The notes below the pieces were generated by a model that was not told the origin of the DNA, did not search any database, and saw nothing but the letters and a program-made list of their open reading frames with translations. From contig OX465102.1 of assembly GCA_949987565.1 (NCBI GenBank), forward strand, positions 28,735,768 to 28,799,767: a DNA stretch of 64,000 nt, given 5' to 3'. This document shows, piece after piece, positions 53,423 through 64,000 of the stretch. Source of the stretch: Luidia sarsii. Taxonomy: Eukaryota; Echinodermata; Asteroidea; Paxillosida; Luidiidae. Made by a program: the position numbers and the translations under genes. Positions within the stretch are counted from its first letter, which is position 1. Every line of letters begins with the position of its first letter.

Positions 53423-56400
53423 TTTCTTTTAAGTGGGTAAACAGCTTAATTTAATTGGTTGGCTCTGACATGATCGTCAAACCCAAGGATGGTTGTGCAC
53501 ATTTTGACCTGGAAACCGTAGCTGCGATGATCAGTCTTTCGTTTGACCAACACCTCTCACCCGCCAGTAAAGCACCCGTGACCACAGAGCCAAACCAAGC
53601 ACAGTAATAGGTCTATTTGTCTGTCTATTCGTTCCGTACTCATTGCCCAGTAGATTTGTGTTTCAGGTTTTTGTGTGTTATTGTTTTGGGTTGGGGTTTT
53701 GTTTTCGCTTATTTGTTATGCACAGAGCAATGCAAGGCACGTACATGTATTATCTGCAAGAATCATTATGGGGACAAAGTGCATCATCTGTGTGTCAATG
53801 CGGCTCTATGTAATGCGCATCCATACCACTTTCTTGTCAGCTACACGTGTACATGTAGATCATATTGCTTTAATAATTATGTTTTCGACTGAAATAACTG
53901 TATTTTTGTAAGGAGATGGAAAACCTTTTTGGTCGTCCATTCGGTACATTCAAACATTCGTTTTGTTTTTTGAGTTTGAGGGTTTATTAGGAATGTACAT
54001 TAACTATATTTTCGAAAAGTGTGAAATAGATTAAAATGTGATGAAAATATGGGGGTTTTTTTTCTTTGCGCGTTCTATGCGATTAGATTTGCGGTCATTT
54101 GAATAATGAACTGAAATTTCCAGCGTATAATTTGTTCAATAATTTGTTCAATAATTTGTTCGAGTTTGTTCAAATCATTAATTACCACCCGTTCCACTGG
54201 CGCTATTTACGTTTTCGGCCAATCGAATTCTGACAACAGGGCGGTCTAGACCTACAAAGTGCCTACTCTTCCTGAGGCATACGGGACAATAGACCGATTG
54301 CACGACCAATGTTTACATGCCATCACGCAACTTAGGCCTATACTTTTTTTCATCTCCGGGTGCCGAACAAGAGTGGAATCGAGCAAAGATCACTATATCA
54401 TAATTATCGTCCACATTCTTCTCTGTATGTTTCTATCACTGCTCTGTGCCAAATTAGATGAAACAATACCCCTATATATAAGTCACGTGATGATGACATG
54501 CCAAACAGTGGTCGCGCAATCGGTCTTTTATTCATCCGAGCAGAGCTGCACGTTCCGACCGTCCCGGAATGTTCCGCTACAACTTTAGTTTACAGACCTA
54601 TATCTATGGACATCAGCTAAATAACCAGGCAATTCCCATGTGTGTGGGTTGGGGTGTTTTTCGGTCGCAGCGAGAGCGAGAGATATATGCAGACCGACGT
54701 ATGAAGCTCAATCCCCGAATAGAATCCCACACGTTTCAATGGGCGACCAGAAAACAACGACTTGTGCGTGAGGCTACATTTTGCAGGGAACCAGTTAATA
54801 GGCAGTTAGCTCTGTGGGCAACAAAAATCGCCCTTTGAAACGTGTGGGATTCTATTCGGGGATTGAGCTTCATACGGTAACTGCGCCTGCGGTAGCCACC
54901 TGACGAGGCCGCTCGAACGGCACGGGTTTTGTTTTTCGCTCGGCATTCTGGGAATACTAGGTCAAAGATATTCCACGCTTTTCACGTTCAAATATTTCAT
55001 GGTTGTCGATGACAACCACGGACGTCACAAAAAAATTGAGAAGCCGACAGACACCGTTCCGTGAACATTGTTTCATGAGCATGCACGATATCGTTCTGCA
55101 CACATGGTGCTCACACTGAATTCAGCATTTCGCCAATACGCCTATTGGATGGGCCTGCTTCCCAAAGCAGCCATTATGAGGTCATTACACCAAGGCAGTG
55201 ACCAGAGACCCGCTCACCAGCTATAGTGTTGGAGTGTGTTACATGAGCTACATCGAACGCATCCATTGCCAACACTCCCCCCAACGCAGCATCTTTTCCC
55301 CAAGACTTTTAGCACATGCGCACATGAATTGCCAACTCGCCCCAATCGCCCCAAAGTACGCAGATTTACGAAGGATGAAAAGGACAAGATAGAGAGCTGT
55401 TCATACTGCACTACACTACACCATTAAAAAAAACCCACGTGGAATATAATTAAACTGTCTCCGTGCAAATGAATTAATGCACTTTGTCTGTTAGTTTCTT
55501 CTTTATCGGCCTTAGGGCTGGTCTTGGGTACCGACGTAAACGCTCACATTAATATTCACCACGCAGCAGTCGATCGAATGTGAATTGAGTCGGACCTTAC
55601 AGCTCAGTCATGTGTCCTTGTTCCCTGCATTGTTGACACGGTACACCAAATTGCTGGACACGGTCTAAAATCCCAATCCGATTTCCGTTATGTAAACATG
55701 ACTGACTCACGAGCAGGGCAAGGACTGAGGGTAGGCTAATACAATTGCCTTCTTACCTTCGGTTCAGAAAAGGTAACAAAGGGGCTTCCCAAACGTCCAA
55801 ATGACAGCCAGTACAGTGCGTCCACCCATGGAGGAAGAAGGGGGCCCTTCGTCCTCCATGGTCCACCATGTCCACAGCTGTTGACTGACCTGTGACCTAC
55901 AAAACCCGATGAGAGGACACTGAAACACTGGATAGGCTAGCCGTCTACATTATTTGGCGAAATAGTCAGTCTGTTTCGGAACGTACGGTATTGGAAAATA
56001 AGCACCCGTCGATGGGGATTGCATATAGCCGCTAGCTCGTGGGTTCCGTTGACCCGTGTGTAAACCGAAGCCCGTTAATTGTGGGGACTGCATGTAGCCG
56101 CCGGCTGTAGCTCTTGGCTATAAACCGAAGCCGTATGGGGATAGCTTGTAGCCGCCAGTTCGTGGCTTCCACAAACTCATTTGTGAACTGCAGTCGATCA
56201 TACCCAGTGCACTCGAAGCATGCAGGACTTGGCGTCTATTTTGAACGAGGTGAAGGTTCACGTGATGAACCACTCTGTGTAAATACAAGGCCATAGAGGA
56301 AACAAATCAGTATCACATCCACGCCACCCGAAAAATAAAGATGGCTAAAGTGTAAAAATGCTCACGCTTCACATTGAACTGTGAGAGAACAGATCACTGC

Positions 56401-57883
56401 AATCTACTTTAATGCCCACAATCCAAATATCGGAGTGTTAAATCTGTCATTACATTTCTGCAAGCAAATAAATGTATACATGCACACTGTCTAAGACATC
56501 ACCTAAAATGTCAGATTAAACAAAATCATGAACTTAAACAATTTCTCTGAAAATCTAGTGCATGCTACGCCGAGGAACATCCGTGCAATGTGCGTTGGTA
56601 AACTTCCGACTAATATATTTACCCTGACTTACCGTGGCTATCTCTGGTATATATCTAGAGACACATGTGCGCATTCATTTTACAGATTTTACCTTGGGGT
56701 ACCTGATGTAAGGTCAACCACTGACAACAATATAAATGAGACTGAGTTACCACTCAGGTTCTTTTCAGAACCATATTGACAACAATATAGGTCTATATAC
56801 TGTGTTGTGCATATTTACAGAGAGAAAGTCATGCATTTGTCATAAGAATGGTAAATATTACCATAGCTAATAGCAACTTCATCGGCTGACAGGAGTAGAC
56901 TCAAACGCCTTGATGATTGGAATCAAATTCATTCATATCCCTGGCTAAGTTAAATGTATACATGTATAACATGGACATTCTTCGGGCTACTTTTCTACAA
57001 TAATTCTTGGGCAGCTACCAACCGCAGGTTATAGGGCCAAGTATAATCACAACACCAGTCTTCTATACGTCACCGTTTTGTGGTGAAGCATAACCTAATA
57101 ATAGAAAATTGTCGCAAGCTGCTGACTGAAAATGACCTTCAATCTTTTTTTGTGAAAATCTCAAAAATTGAGAGGGCCCGTTTTTTCCATTCTGCTTCTG
57201 GGAAAAGGTCTTGCCGGGATCGAACCTTGAGGCGACCTAATTGTTGGCATCCTATCCACAAAATTATTACAAACTGCTTTATACTGACATACAATTATGT
57301 AAATCTTAAATTGTACTGACGTGTCGTGTCTGACGTGTCGATCCTAACAGGACCTTTGAGAAAGTCCTGTTTGAATCGAAAACAAAATGTTAAGGAAATT
57401 AATGAATTAATGTATTTACTTGTATTTACTCGATCAAACGGATCCTAAAACTCTATCAAAAAATCCCAAATGAAAATAGTCTTGCATAATGTAGACTGTG
57501 TAGACATTTGTTTTACTTCTTCAGTCTTAAACCTACTCTTGCAAGTCTTCCTTACACCAATTAAAAGCCTAACAAATGTTAAGGAAATGAATTAATTTTT
57601 AGTGAGTGAAAATTATGATATGAAATAGAATGTTCTTCAAACGTATTCCATCTCTAAAACAGCTTCCTTATGAAATAGCCATGCACATGTAGACTGTGTA
57701 GACATTAGGAGAAAACAAACAGTTTTTGAAGTTTTATCACAATCCTTTGGTGTCGACTGAACAGAAACAGGCTCTCTGATCTTGACTGATTTCGATCTAA
57801 GATGTCGATTTCCTCCGCTGTTTGCTGCCACTGCTACCGTGCACTGGTGGGAGATGGGAGCTCTATCTGGTGGGCCGCTACCT
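53423..57883. other. Intergenic and inner part of arm B
   Basis: To about 55060 this is spacer; a local hairpin element (54683-54735 with 54830-54878, GAATCCCACACGTTTCAA words) lies here. From 55060 it mirrors 20481-26520 of arm A without the 3.0-kb insertion. No gene seen. Confidence 0.6.
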
Positions 57884-58132
57884 CTAAGTCAGCTCCACCT
57901 GTATGCTCTGGTCGTAGCTGAGAGGGGGCTCAGCCTCGGGCCGGATGAGGGAGGAGGTGGCGACCACGGCCACAGAGGGCGCCCTGGCCTCGTCCGCCTT
58001 CAGCTCCAGCGGGGAGGGGGCAGAGGCGGGGGCGGAGCCGTCCTCCGGGAGGGGCGGGTAGCCGGCTTCCTGGCGATGCTGGTTCAGGGCCGGACCCCAG
58101 TCCCAGGTTGGACGCAAGAGTGTCTTCATGCG
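57884..58132 (-). CDS. SLC6 copy B exon 13 equivalent and stop
   Basis: Acceptor TTCCGACAG, stop [13 protein letters not shown] motif and the IQVELT end are kept. Confidence 0.93.
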   Translation of the reverse strand, partial: RMKTLLRPTWDWGPALNQHRQEAGYPPLPEDGSAPASAPSPLELKADEARAPSVAVVATSSLIRPEAEPPLSYDQSIQVELT

Positions 58133-61100
58133 CTGTCGGAAATGTAAACGCCCCCCAAAACGACACAAAATACTGTGATGACCAAAATGTAAACCTACCG
58201 ATGTAAGCCCTCCATAGAGGGCCAAAGGTTTCGGGTCATGATAACAAATGACTCGGACTGGGTCCATCTGACTCAGACTCGGACTCGAGTCACGATGCCA
58301 AATCACGACTACGACTCAGACCTACCGACATGGATATGGATTCAGACTTTCATTATTGAAAAAGCCCACAATGAAAACAATAGCTCTTTGCACACCACGA
58401 TGTTGACTGCAATTGTCAGCTGGTGGCTTTTCACAGACTCGTGTTGTGGTAGTGGAACATCGCTGAGGTTCTCTCAATGCTTTTACTCGAGTATTTTCTA
58501 TGATGCACTGTGCTAGTAAGCCTAAGACCAGCTATTGTTTATTTGGCAAATACATTTCTAACACAGTTGGGCTATTAAATATGAAGCTGATGACTCGAGA
58601 CTATTTCTCTGTGACTTGTGACTTGAAACTCGATCTGAATGGGTCCAGACGTGGACTGGGACTCGATAGATGTAACATGGAGTCGGACTCGGAGAGATGT
58701 TAGTCGGACTCGGACTCGACTGAATCGGACTAGGATGTAGATATTGTGTGACTCGGACTAGGATGTAGATATTGTGTGACTCGGACTAGGACGTAGGTAT
58801 TGTGTGACTCGGACTAGGACGTAGGTATTATGTGACTCGGACTAGGACGTAGGTATTGTGTGACTCGGACTAGGATGTAGATATTGTGTGACTCGGACTA
58901 GGACGTAGGTATTGTGTGACTCGGACTAGGACGTAGATATTGTGTGACTCGGACTAGGACGTAGATATTGTGTGACTCGGACTATGATGTAGGTATTGTG
59001 TGACTCGGACTAGGACGTAGATATTGTGTGACTCGGACTAGGATGTAGATATTGTGTGACTCGGACTAGGACGTAGATATTGTGTGACTCGGACTAGGTC
59101 GTAGATATTGTGTGACTCGGACTAGGATGTAGATATTGTGTGACTCGGACTAGGATGTAGATATTGTGTGACTCGGACTAGGATGTAGATATTGTGTGAC
59201 TCGGACTAGGATGTAGATATTGTGTGACTCGAACTAGGACGTAGATATTGTGTGACTCGGACTAGGACGTAGATATTGTGTGACTCGGACTAGGACGTAG
59301 ATATTGTGTGACTCGGACTAGGATGTAGATAGTGTGTGACTCGGACTAGGACGTAGATATTGTGTGACTCGGACTAGGATGTAGATAGTGTGTGACTCGG
59401 ACTAGGACGTAGATATTGTGTGACTCGAACTAGGACGTAGATATTGTGTGACTCGGACTAGGACGTAGATATTGTGTGACTCGGACTAGGACGTAGATAT
59501 TGTGTGACTCGGACTAGGATGTAGATATTGTGTGACTCGGACTAGGACGTAGATATTGTGTGACTCGGACTAGGATGTAGATAGTGTGTGACTCGGACTA
59601 GGACGTAGATATTGTGTGACTCGAACACATGGTCTGCCTTGCAACTCACATGTCGGAGCGGGCCGTCTGCCCGGAAGATCAGGGCGAAGATGGCGTAGGC
59701 CGGGATGACCACAAAGGACAGCAGGGTCATCATCCAGCCCAGTGCCTGGGCCCACATCGGGAACTCCTTACCGTTGTAGCCCGACGGCGCATAGAATATG
59801 AAGCTGGCAGCGACCACTACCTGTAAGTCAACCGGAAGTGCACACAAAAGACACGTCTAAAAACATAGAGAGGGTATATGCACTGCATGCCCCAAGTATA
59901 TGCGTTGAGTTGGGCAAACCCTGATATCCATTCTCACATCGGATTGAACACGGTAAGTAACTGCCCCTATACAGATTTGACTCTACCACACGACCTCATC
60001 CAACTGGCTACTCAAGTGGTTAAGACGCCTGCACTAAACAAAAGGAGTTGCAGGTTCGAATCCCCCCTCGAGCTGCCTGTATTATTTCAGCAGGTAATCT
60101 GGCCAAACACTGAGCATATCTTTCATATGATTAAGATATAATACTCTCGTAGTAAGGGTTTCGGGTTCGAATCCCGCCTGCACTGCCTCATTTTTGTTCG
60201 GCCAGGTTCAAATATTGCCCGAGGTACCTGTATAATAGGCCTATGTTATATATTTTCGGCTGGTTTGAAACCTGCAGAATGCAATCAGGGAAAGGACGTA
60301 CGGAGCATGCAATGCTATAACCATACATCGAGCAGGACGAACCCTCACTGACGTCACATCTTGGCTTCTACCGGCGGCTTACCAGCAGCGCCACGGGTGA
60401 TATAAAGGACCACGTGGCCTTCCAGTAGATGTTAGGAGCCCAGCCCAGCATGCTCTTGACGTCCTGAGCGAAGCGATTGAGGCCGTACACGTAGCAGATA
60501 GCAAAGCAGTAGAAGATGGAGATGGCCATCAGAGAGAAGCCACCGGCGTAGTCGTTCACGATGGTCAGTAAGTACAAGCCACCCTGGGGAAGGTGAAGAG
60601 GAAAACAGTTTCACAGGAAAATAATCAAAGTGGAAAGAGTAGAAAGTTTGCAATGACGCCATTATAAGGCACCTCTTTCGCGATGGAGTGTGGGTCTAAA
60701 AAAGGCAGTAATTAACTGATTGTTTCGGGCGGTATCTCCTCTGCCCGTCGTCAGGAGACTTTAAGAGACGAATTTCAGAGGAGGGGCCGGTCAAGAGAAA
60801 CAAACCAATGCTTGAATTGATCCATTATCAATCTATAATCTGTACCTGCACCTCATGCACTTCTGCAATGGCACATAATTATTTGTCCCAGAATCATGAA
60901 CACTTGAGGCACCTACTGTACTACATGCACATGAAATACTGTAGCTTAAGCACATGGAGTATTGCAGTCACTTCAGCAAAACTCGGATGAGGTGCAAGAA
61001 GTGTACACGAACATCTCTATTTATTGTACCTCAAGCATGGAGTAAAAGTGAGCTTCACCTCATGCGCATGTATCGTGCACCATGTGCCTCAACATACTTA

Positions 61101-63826
61101 ATCCATGTGCATGATGTGAGCACCGTTTTTACAGTGTACCTCTACCGCACTGCTAAAGCACGAATATTTATGGAGTCAGTGGTCAGCAACGCTTTATCAT
61201 CACCATTTTATTATCACGTGTTTTGTAGCTTTGCTTTGACCTGCAGTGAACCAGAGGAATGTTCCAGTGAGGTGCAATGTTTCTTTGTAGATTAAACAAA
61301 TAAAGCTATCATTCAAGAACAGGCTCGTCTCATAATTTCTGACCTAATTATATAGAATCAGTGAGCCTTATCATTTCGCACTGCTTGTGCTAAAAAGGGT
61401 CGCTTTTCGGCCTGCATGCCGTGTGTGCATTACAAAAAGGTCGGTATATAGAAACCGATGACGCAAGAGTCTTCACAATCCTGGCGGGCGTGGTCTTACT
61501 GGTGAAGCCCTTCATAATTATCTGTTTTAGGCGGCCTTCAACCGTTGGCCCCAGAGACTTTCAACTGTCATTTTGTGGCCAAAGGGCCACTGTTAAATTG
61601 CCATCCCTTAGTGCGGAGTCCCGATAGAGCTATAGTCATGGACTGAGATGGACAGGCCCCCGGCCGACCCCTCCTAACTTCATCATTCTAATGGAATGCC
61701 ATGGAGTTTATTTCCATGAGCCGACTGCTAAGACCTACCTGGGTTACCAGGGGAATGCCCAGCACAAACCCCAGGCAGCAGACTACCAGTATTATGAGCC
61801 ATCTCCAACGCTTGTAAGACAATGGCAGTGCGTCCATGATCACCGTAACCACGGTCTCCAGCATCGCAAACTGTTTGAGAAAGACAAATATTAAAACAAA
61901 TCATTCCTCCCAGCCAATAAAAAGAATGAAATAATTCATCAAAATAGCACAGAATAAATCACTGGACTTGGATTCGAACCTAGGCCTCTGGTTTGGGTGG
62001 ATTTCACAAAGCCTTACGATGCACCGTAACTCGACCCACGATGGATAACCCATCGTGAGATGTGATAGGCCGTATGGTTTCTGTGCATGGCTCATCGTGT
62101 TACGACTGATCGTAAGTTACGATGGGTTTAGTGAAAATCGACGCCTGGACTCTCTAGCTCTTGGGCGCAGCTCTTAGGTACGTGCGGGGAGAGGCTTTGC
62201 AGGAGATGCGTGCCTGCCAGTATTTGAGAAAACAGTCGAGTTGCCGAGGGAGTATCCCAAGGTGCGTACAAATAACTTTAATTGGCTAATTAAGATCGTG
62301 CTCTGTTTGAGTTCCAGTACTCCATTCTGATCGTTTGCTGTCATCTTGTCCCTTCCTTTAAGAAGTCTTCGGGGGAAGCAGGTCTAGAAAGGGCTTTCAT
62401 ACAAGATCACCACATCATATAAGACGGAATATTTCGGGAAAATATGATTTCGGATTTTATAATAGACTAATATGTCACCTTCTCTTCCCCTTTCGTCTAT
62501 AGGCCTATTAAGTATAACTCATTTTTGGTACACACGTTGAGCAAGGATTCGGCGCAATGTAAATTAACATTTTATTTATTTTAAAATTAAGTGGGCCTGA
62601 CGTTTCGATCCTAGCAGGACCTTTCTCGAAGGCACTCTGCCTTTGAGAAAGGTCCTGCTAGGATCGAAACGTCAGGCCCACTAAATTTTAAGATTTACAT
62701 TTTGGTAATTTTAGTCAGTAAGCATTTTTTTTATTTATTTCGGACGAACAATGGGAAGGGGAGTCAGGTTTTGGCTGAAACCATCGTAGCCTTGAACGAA
62801 CAACTCAATATGAAACCGATTGTGACAGTAACAACGAAATAGAATTCACACGCTTGTTGAGTAACTCGGTGTGCTTCCATGAAACGGAAAGAGAAGCTAG
62901 AATTTTGTCACGGAAATCGATGGGAGAGTTTACAAGACAGTTGGTGGGACACTAGATCAAACGTCGGCATAAAAGGTGGTCAGAAGGGAAATAAGTAACA
63001 CATTATCCACCCCCAACGGTATACAGGGAAATTCCATTGCAAAAGTAAAATAAACTGATTATATGCAAGCTGAGTCATTTCGGAGGTTTTCTTATTAGGC
63101 TTGCTTGTTGTTTGGACACCACCATCTTTCTATTCAATTGATAGATAAACGTAAAGAGAGAAAGAGAAAAAGAAAAGGACAGAGAGAGGAGTAGAGGGAG
63201 GGAGTAAGAGGTGGGGGGAGGTAGTGATAGAGGAAAAGAGAGAAGAGGAGAGGGGGTGAGGGGGAGAGAAAGGCAGAGAGAGGAAAGATAGCGAAAGACA
63301 TAGATGAAGAGAGGGAGAAAGGAAGATGTGGAGGGAGGGAGAGAGAGGTAGAGAGAAAGAGAGAGGAAAGATGTATAGAGCAACGGGAAGAGATATAGAT
63401 GAACAGATCAGACGGGGAGGGAGGGAGTGTTTGAGAGAGATATATAGATGAAGAGAATTACAGAGAGAGGGGAGACAGAGAGGGAGAGAGAAAGGGAAAG
63501 AGAGAGGGAGAGCGAGAGAGAGAGAGGGGAGAGAGAGGGGGAGGGAGGGAGGGAGGGGGGAGAGAAAGAGGATGAGGGCTGATAAAGAGAGAGGTTAAAT
63601 AGAGATGAAGAGAGGGCGAGAGTGATGACGGCTTTCTGTTTTGCATGGCCGATAGTTTTGCACGCAATACTGAGAGAAAAAGGGCTGGCATGAGATTCCT
63701 GCGGACCTACCATGCTGTCCAGGCCGAGTGTGAGGAGCATGCAGAAGAAGAGAAATGACCAGACCTGCGGTGCAGGCTCCATGTTGGCCAATGCCTCTGG
63801 ATACACTATAAAGGCCAGTCCTGGTC
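57884..63826 (-). CDS. SLC6-family transporter, GlyT-like, copy B (3' part only)
   Basis: Five coding exons corresponding to exons 9-13 of copy A: 63826-63711, 61870-61739, 60583-60383, 59820-59650, 58132-57884. All splice sites and phases match copy A. The first eight exons lie beyond the right edge, so TM1 cannot be compared. Where visible, copy B keeps family residues that copy A has lost: LGLDSM (Na2-site Ser) and FAMLET (Glu). The tail is almost identical to copy A (2 changes in 82 residues). Confidence 0.93.
58718..59630. repeat. 28-bp minisatellite in copy B intron 12
   Basis: About 32 units, the reverse complement of the array at 17770-19645, in the same place just after the exon 12 donor. 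Confidence 0.97.
59650..59820 (-). CDS. SLC6 copy B exon 12 equivalent
   Basis: Acceptor GACTTACAG, donor [23 protein letters not shown] to RADGPLRH; 3 changes from copy A. Confidence 0.94.
59990..60185 (+). repeat. tRNA-derived SINE-like blocks (arm B copy)
   Basis: GGCTACTCAAGTGGTTAAGA and GCAGGTTCGAATCCCC, then a second B-box GGGTTCGAATCCCGCC near 60160. Partner of 17220-17405. Confidence 0.55.
60383..60583 (-). CDS. SLC6 copy B exon 11 equivalent
   Basis: Acceptor TTCCCCAG, donor [25 protein letters not shown] to [10 protein letters not shown]. Confidence 0.94.
60640..60770. mobile_element. Family-2-like element, arm B intron 10
   Basis: Minus strand 60754-60723 reads CUGACGA, C, stem GGGCAG/CCGCCC (one mismatch), then GAAAC. 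CUGANGA allows C at the variable position. Confidence 0.55.
61739..61870 (-). CDS. SLC6 copy B exon 10 equivalent
   Basis: Acceptor CTCAAACAG, donor CAG|GTAGGT. Begins [13 protein letters not shown], ends [11 protein letters not shown]; much closer to the family consensus than copy A. Confidence 0.93.
62581..62738. mobile_element. Family-1 hairpin inserted in arm B only
   Basis: Complete palindrome plus the TTTACATTTTGGTAATTTTA tail, flanked by TTTATTTAT-like sequence on both sides. Arm A near 14940 has the uninterrupted site. Confidence 0.88.
63130..63640. repeat. GA-rich microsatellite in copy B intron 9
   Basis: Inverted partner of the CT-rich tract at 13130-13800, purine-rich on the plus strand. 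One copy only of the 202-bp unit remains beside it. Confidence 0.93.
63711..63826 (-). CDS. SLC6 copy B exon 9 equivalent
   Basis: Acceptor CTGCACAG, donor [21 protein letters not shown] to LTLGLDSM; the Ser is conserved in the family. Confidence 0.93.
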
Positions 63827-64000
63827 CTGTGCAGTTGGTGGTGGAAGGAAGTAAACTTGGGTTTTGTGATGCATTTGTTTTAACTGACTGGGTATGTACT
63901 TCATTCATTGATCAAAGTTAACAAATGAACGGACAGCTGAGTGCGGGAAATAATGTGTGATTTACACTTTGTGTGACCCCTGAACAGCTGTGTGCATCTG

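Larger units (their letters stand above)
55060..64000 (-). repeat. Arm B of the large inverted duplication (runs off the right edge)
   Basis: Inverted counterpart of 12700-26520. It lacks the 3.0-kb insertion and the 202-bp array, has a shorter 28-bp minisatellite and carries its own hairpin insertion at 62581-62738 and a unique block at about 60780-61330. Confidence 0.93.

Noticed and set aside
58718..59630. Regular 28-bp repeats that resemble a CRISPR array
   Set aside because: Repeats are directly adjacent with no unique spacers, in an animal intron; it is a minisatellite.
12700..64000. Inverted arms as a pure assembly artefact
   Set aside because: Kept as a caveat only: the arms differ by a 3.0-kb insertion, a hairpin insertion, array sizes and clustered coding changes, more than expected from a simple duplicated contig, although divergent haplotypes joined head to head are not excluded.

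Overview
This is eukaryotic DNA from an intron-rich animal, most likely a marine invertebrate deuterostome (echinoderm, hemichordate or amphioxus; I lean weakly to echinoderm). The grounds are GC-rich short exons with GT-AG introns, dense miniature transposons, Penelope-type retroelement remains, many palindromic TAGGCCTA and TACATGTA words, and a head-to-head PAICS/PPAT pair as in vertebrates. The species cannot be fixed from sequence alone. Exon edges were set by reading splice sites and requiring compatible phases; all joins reported for the three genes keep frame.

Layout. 1-795: 48-bp minisatellite. 3388-20480 (+): complete SLC6 neurotransmitter/amino-acid symporter gene (copy A, 13 coding exons, 626 residues, most like the glycine-transporter branch). 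20481-28258: intergenic, with a 3.0-kb insertion at 21759-24754. 28259-37178 (-): complete PAICS (8 coding exons, 418 residues). 37179-40321: PAICS/PPAT interval with a CpG-rich promoter-like segment. 40322-47336 (+): complete PPAT (7 coding exons, 511 residues). 47337-57883: intergenic and repeat-rich. 57884-63826 (-): last five coding exons of a second SLC6 gene (copy B), which runs off the right edge.

Copies A and B are arms of a large inverted duplication. The arms share exons, introns, a 28-bp minisatellite and flanks. The outer edge lies beyond the window for arm B; the inner edges are near 26.5 kb and 55.1 kb, so about 28.5 kb containing PAICS and PPAT sits between them. PPAT makes phosphoribosylamine (step 1 of de novo purine synthesis) and PAICS makes CAIR and SAICAR (later steps). 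A GlyT-like carrier on either side is suggestive because glycine enters the purine ring, but that functional link is speculation.

The main oddities are: copy A has lost conserved ion-site residues that copy B, where visible, keeps; the two arms differ in one exon mostly by amino-acid replacements; two abundant hairpin repeat families carry hammerhead-ribozyme-like cores, one with compensatory stem changes, the other found beside a GIY-YIG endonuclease remnant of a Penelope-like element; and the end of PPAT intron 1 is triplicated, so its splice acceptor uses a pyrimidine tract that is also present twice upstream without an AG.
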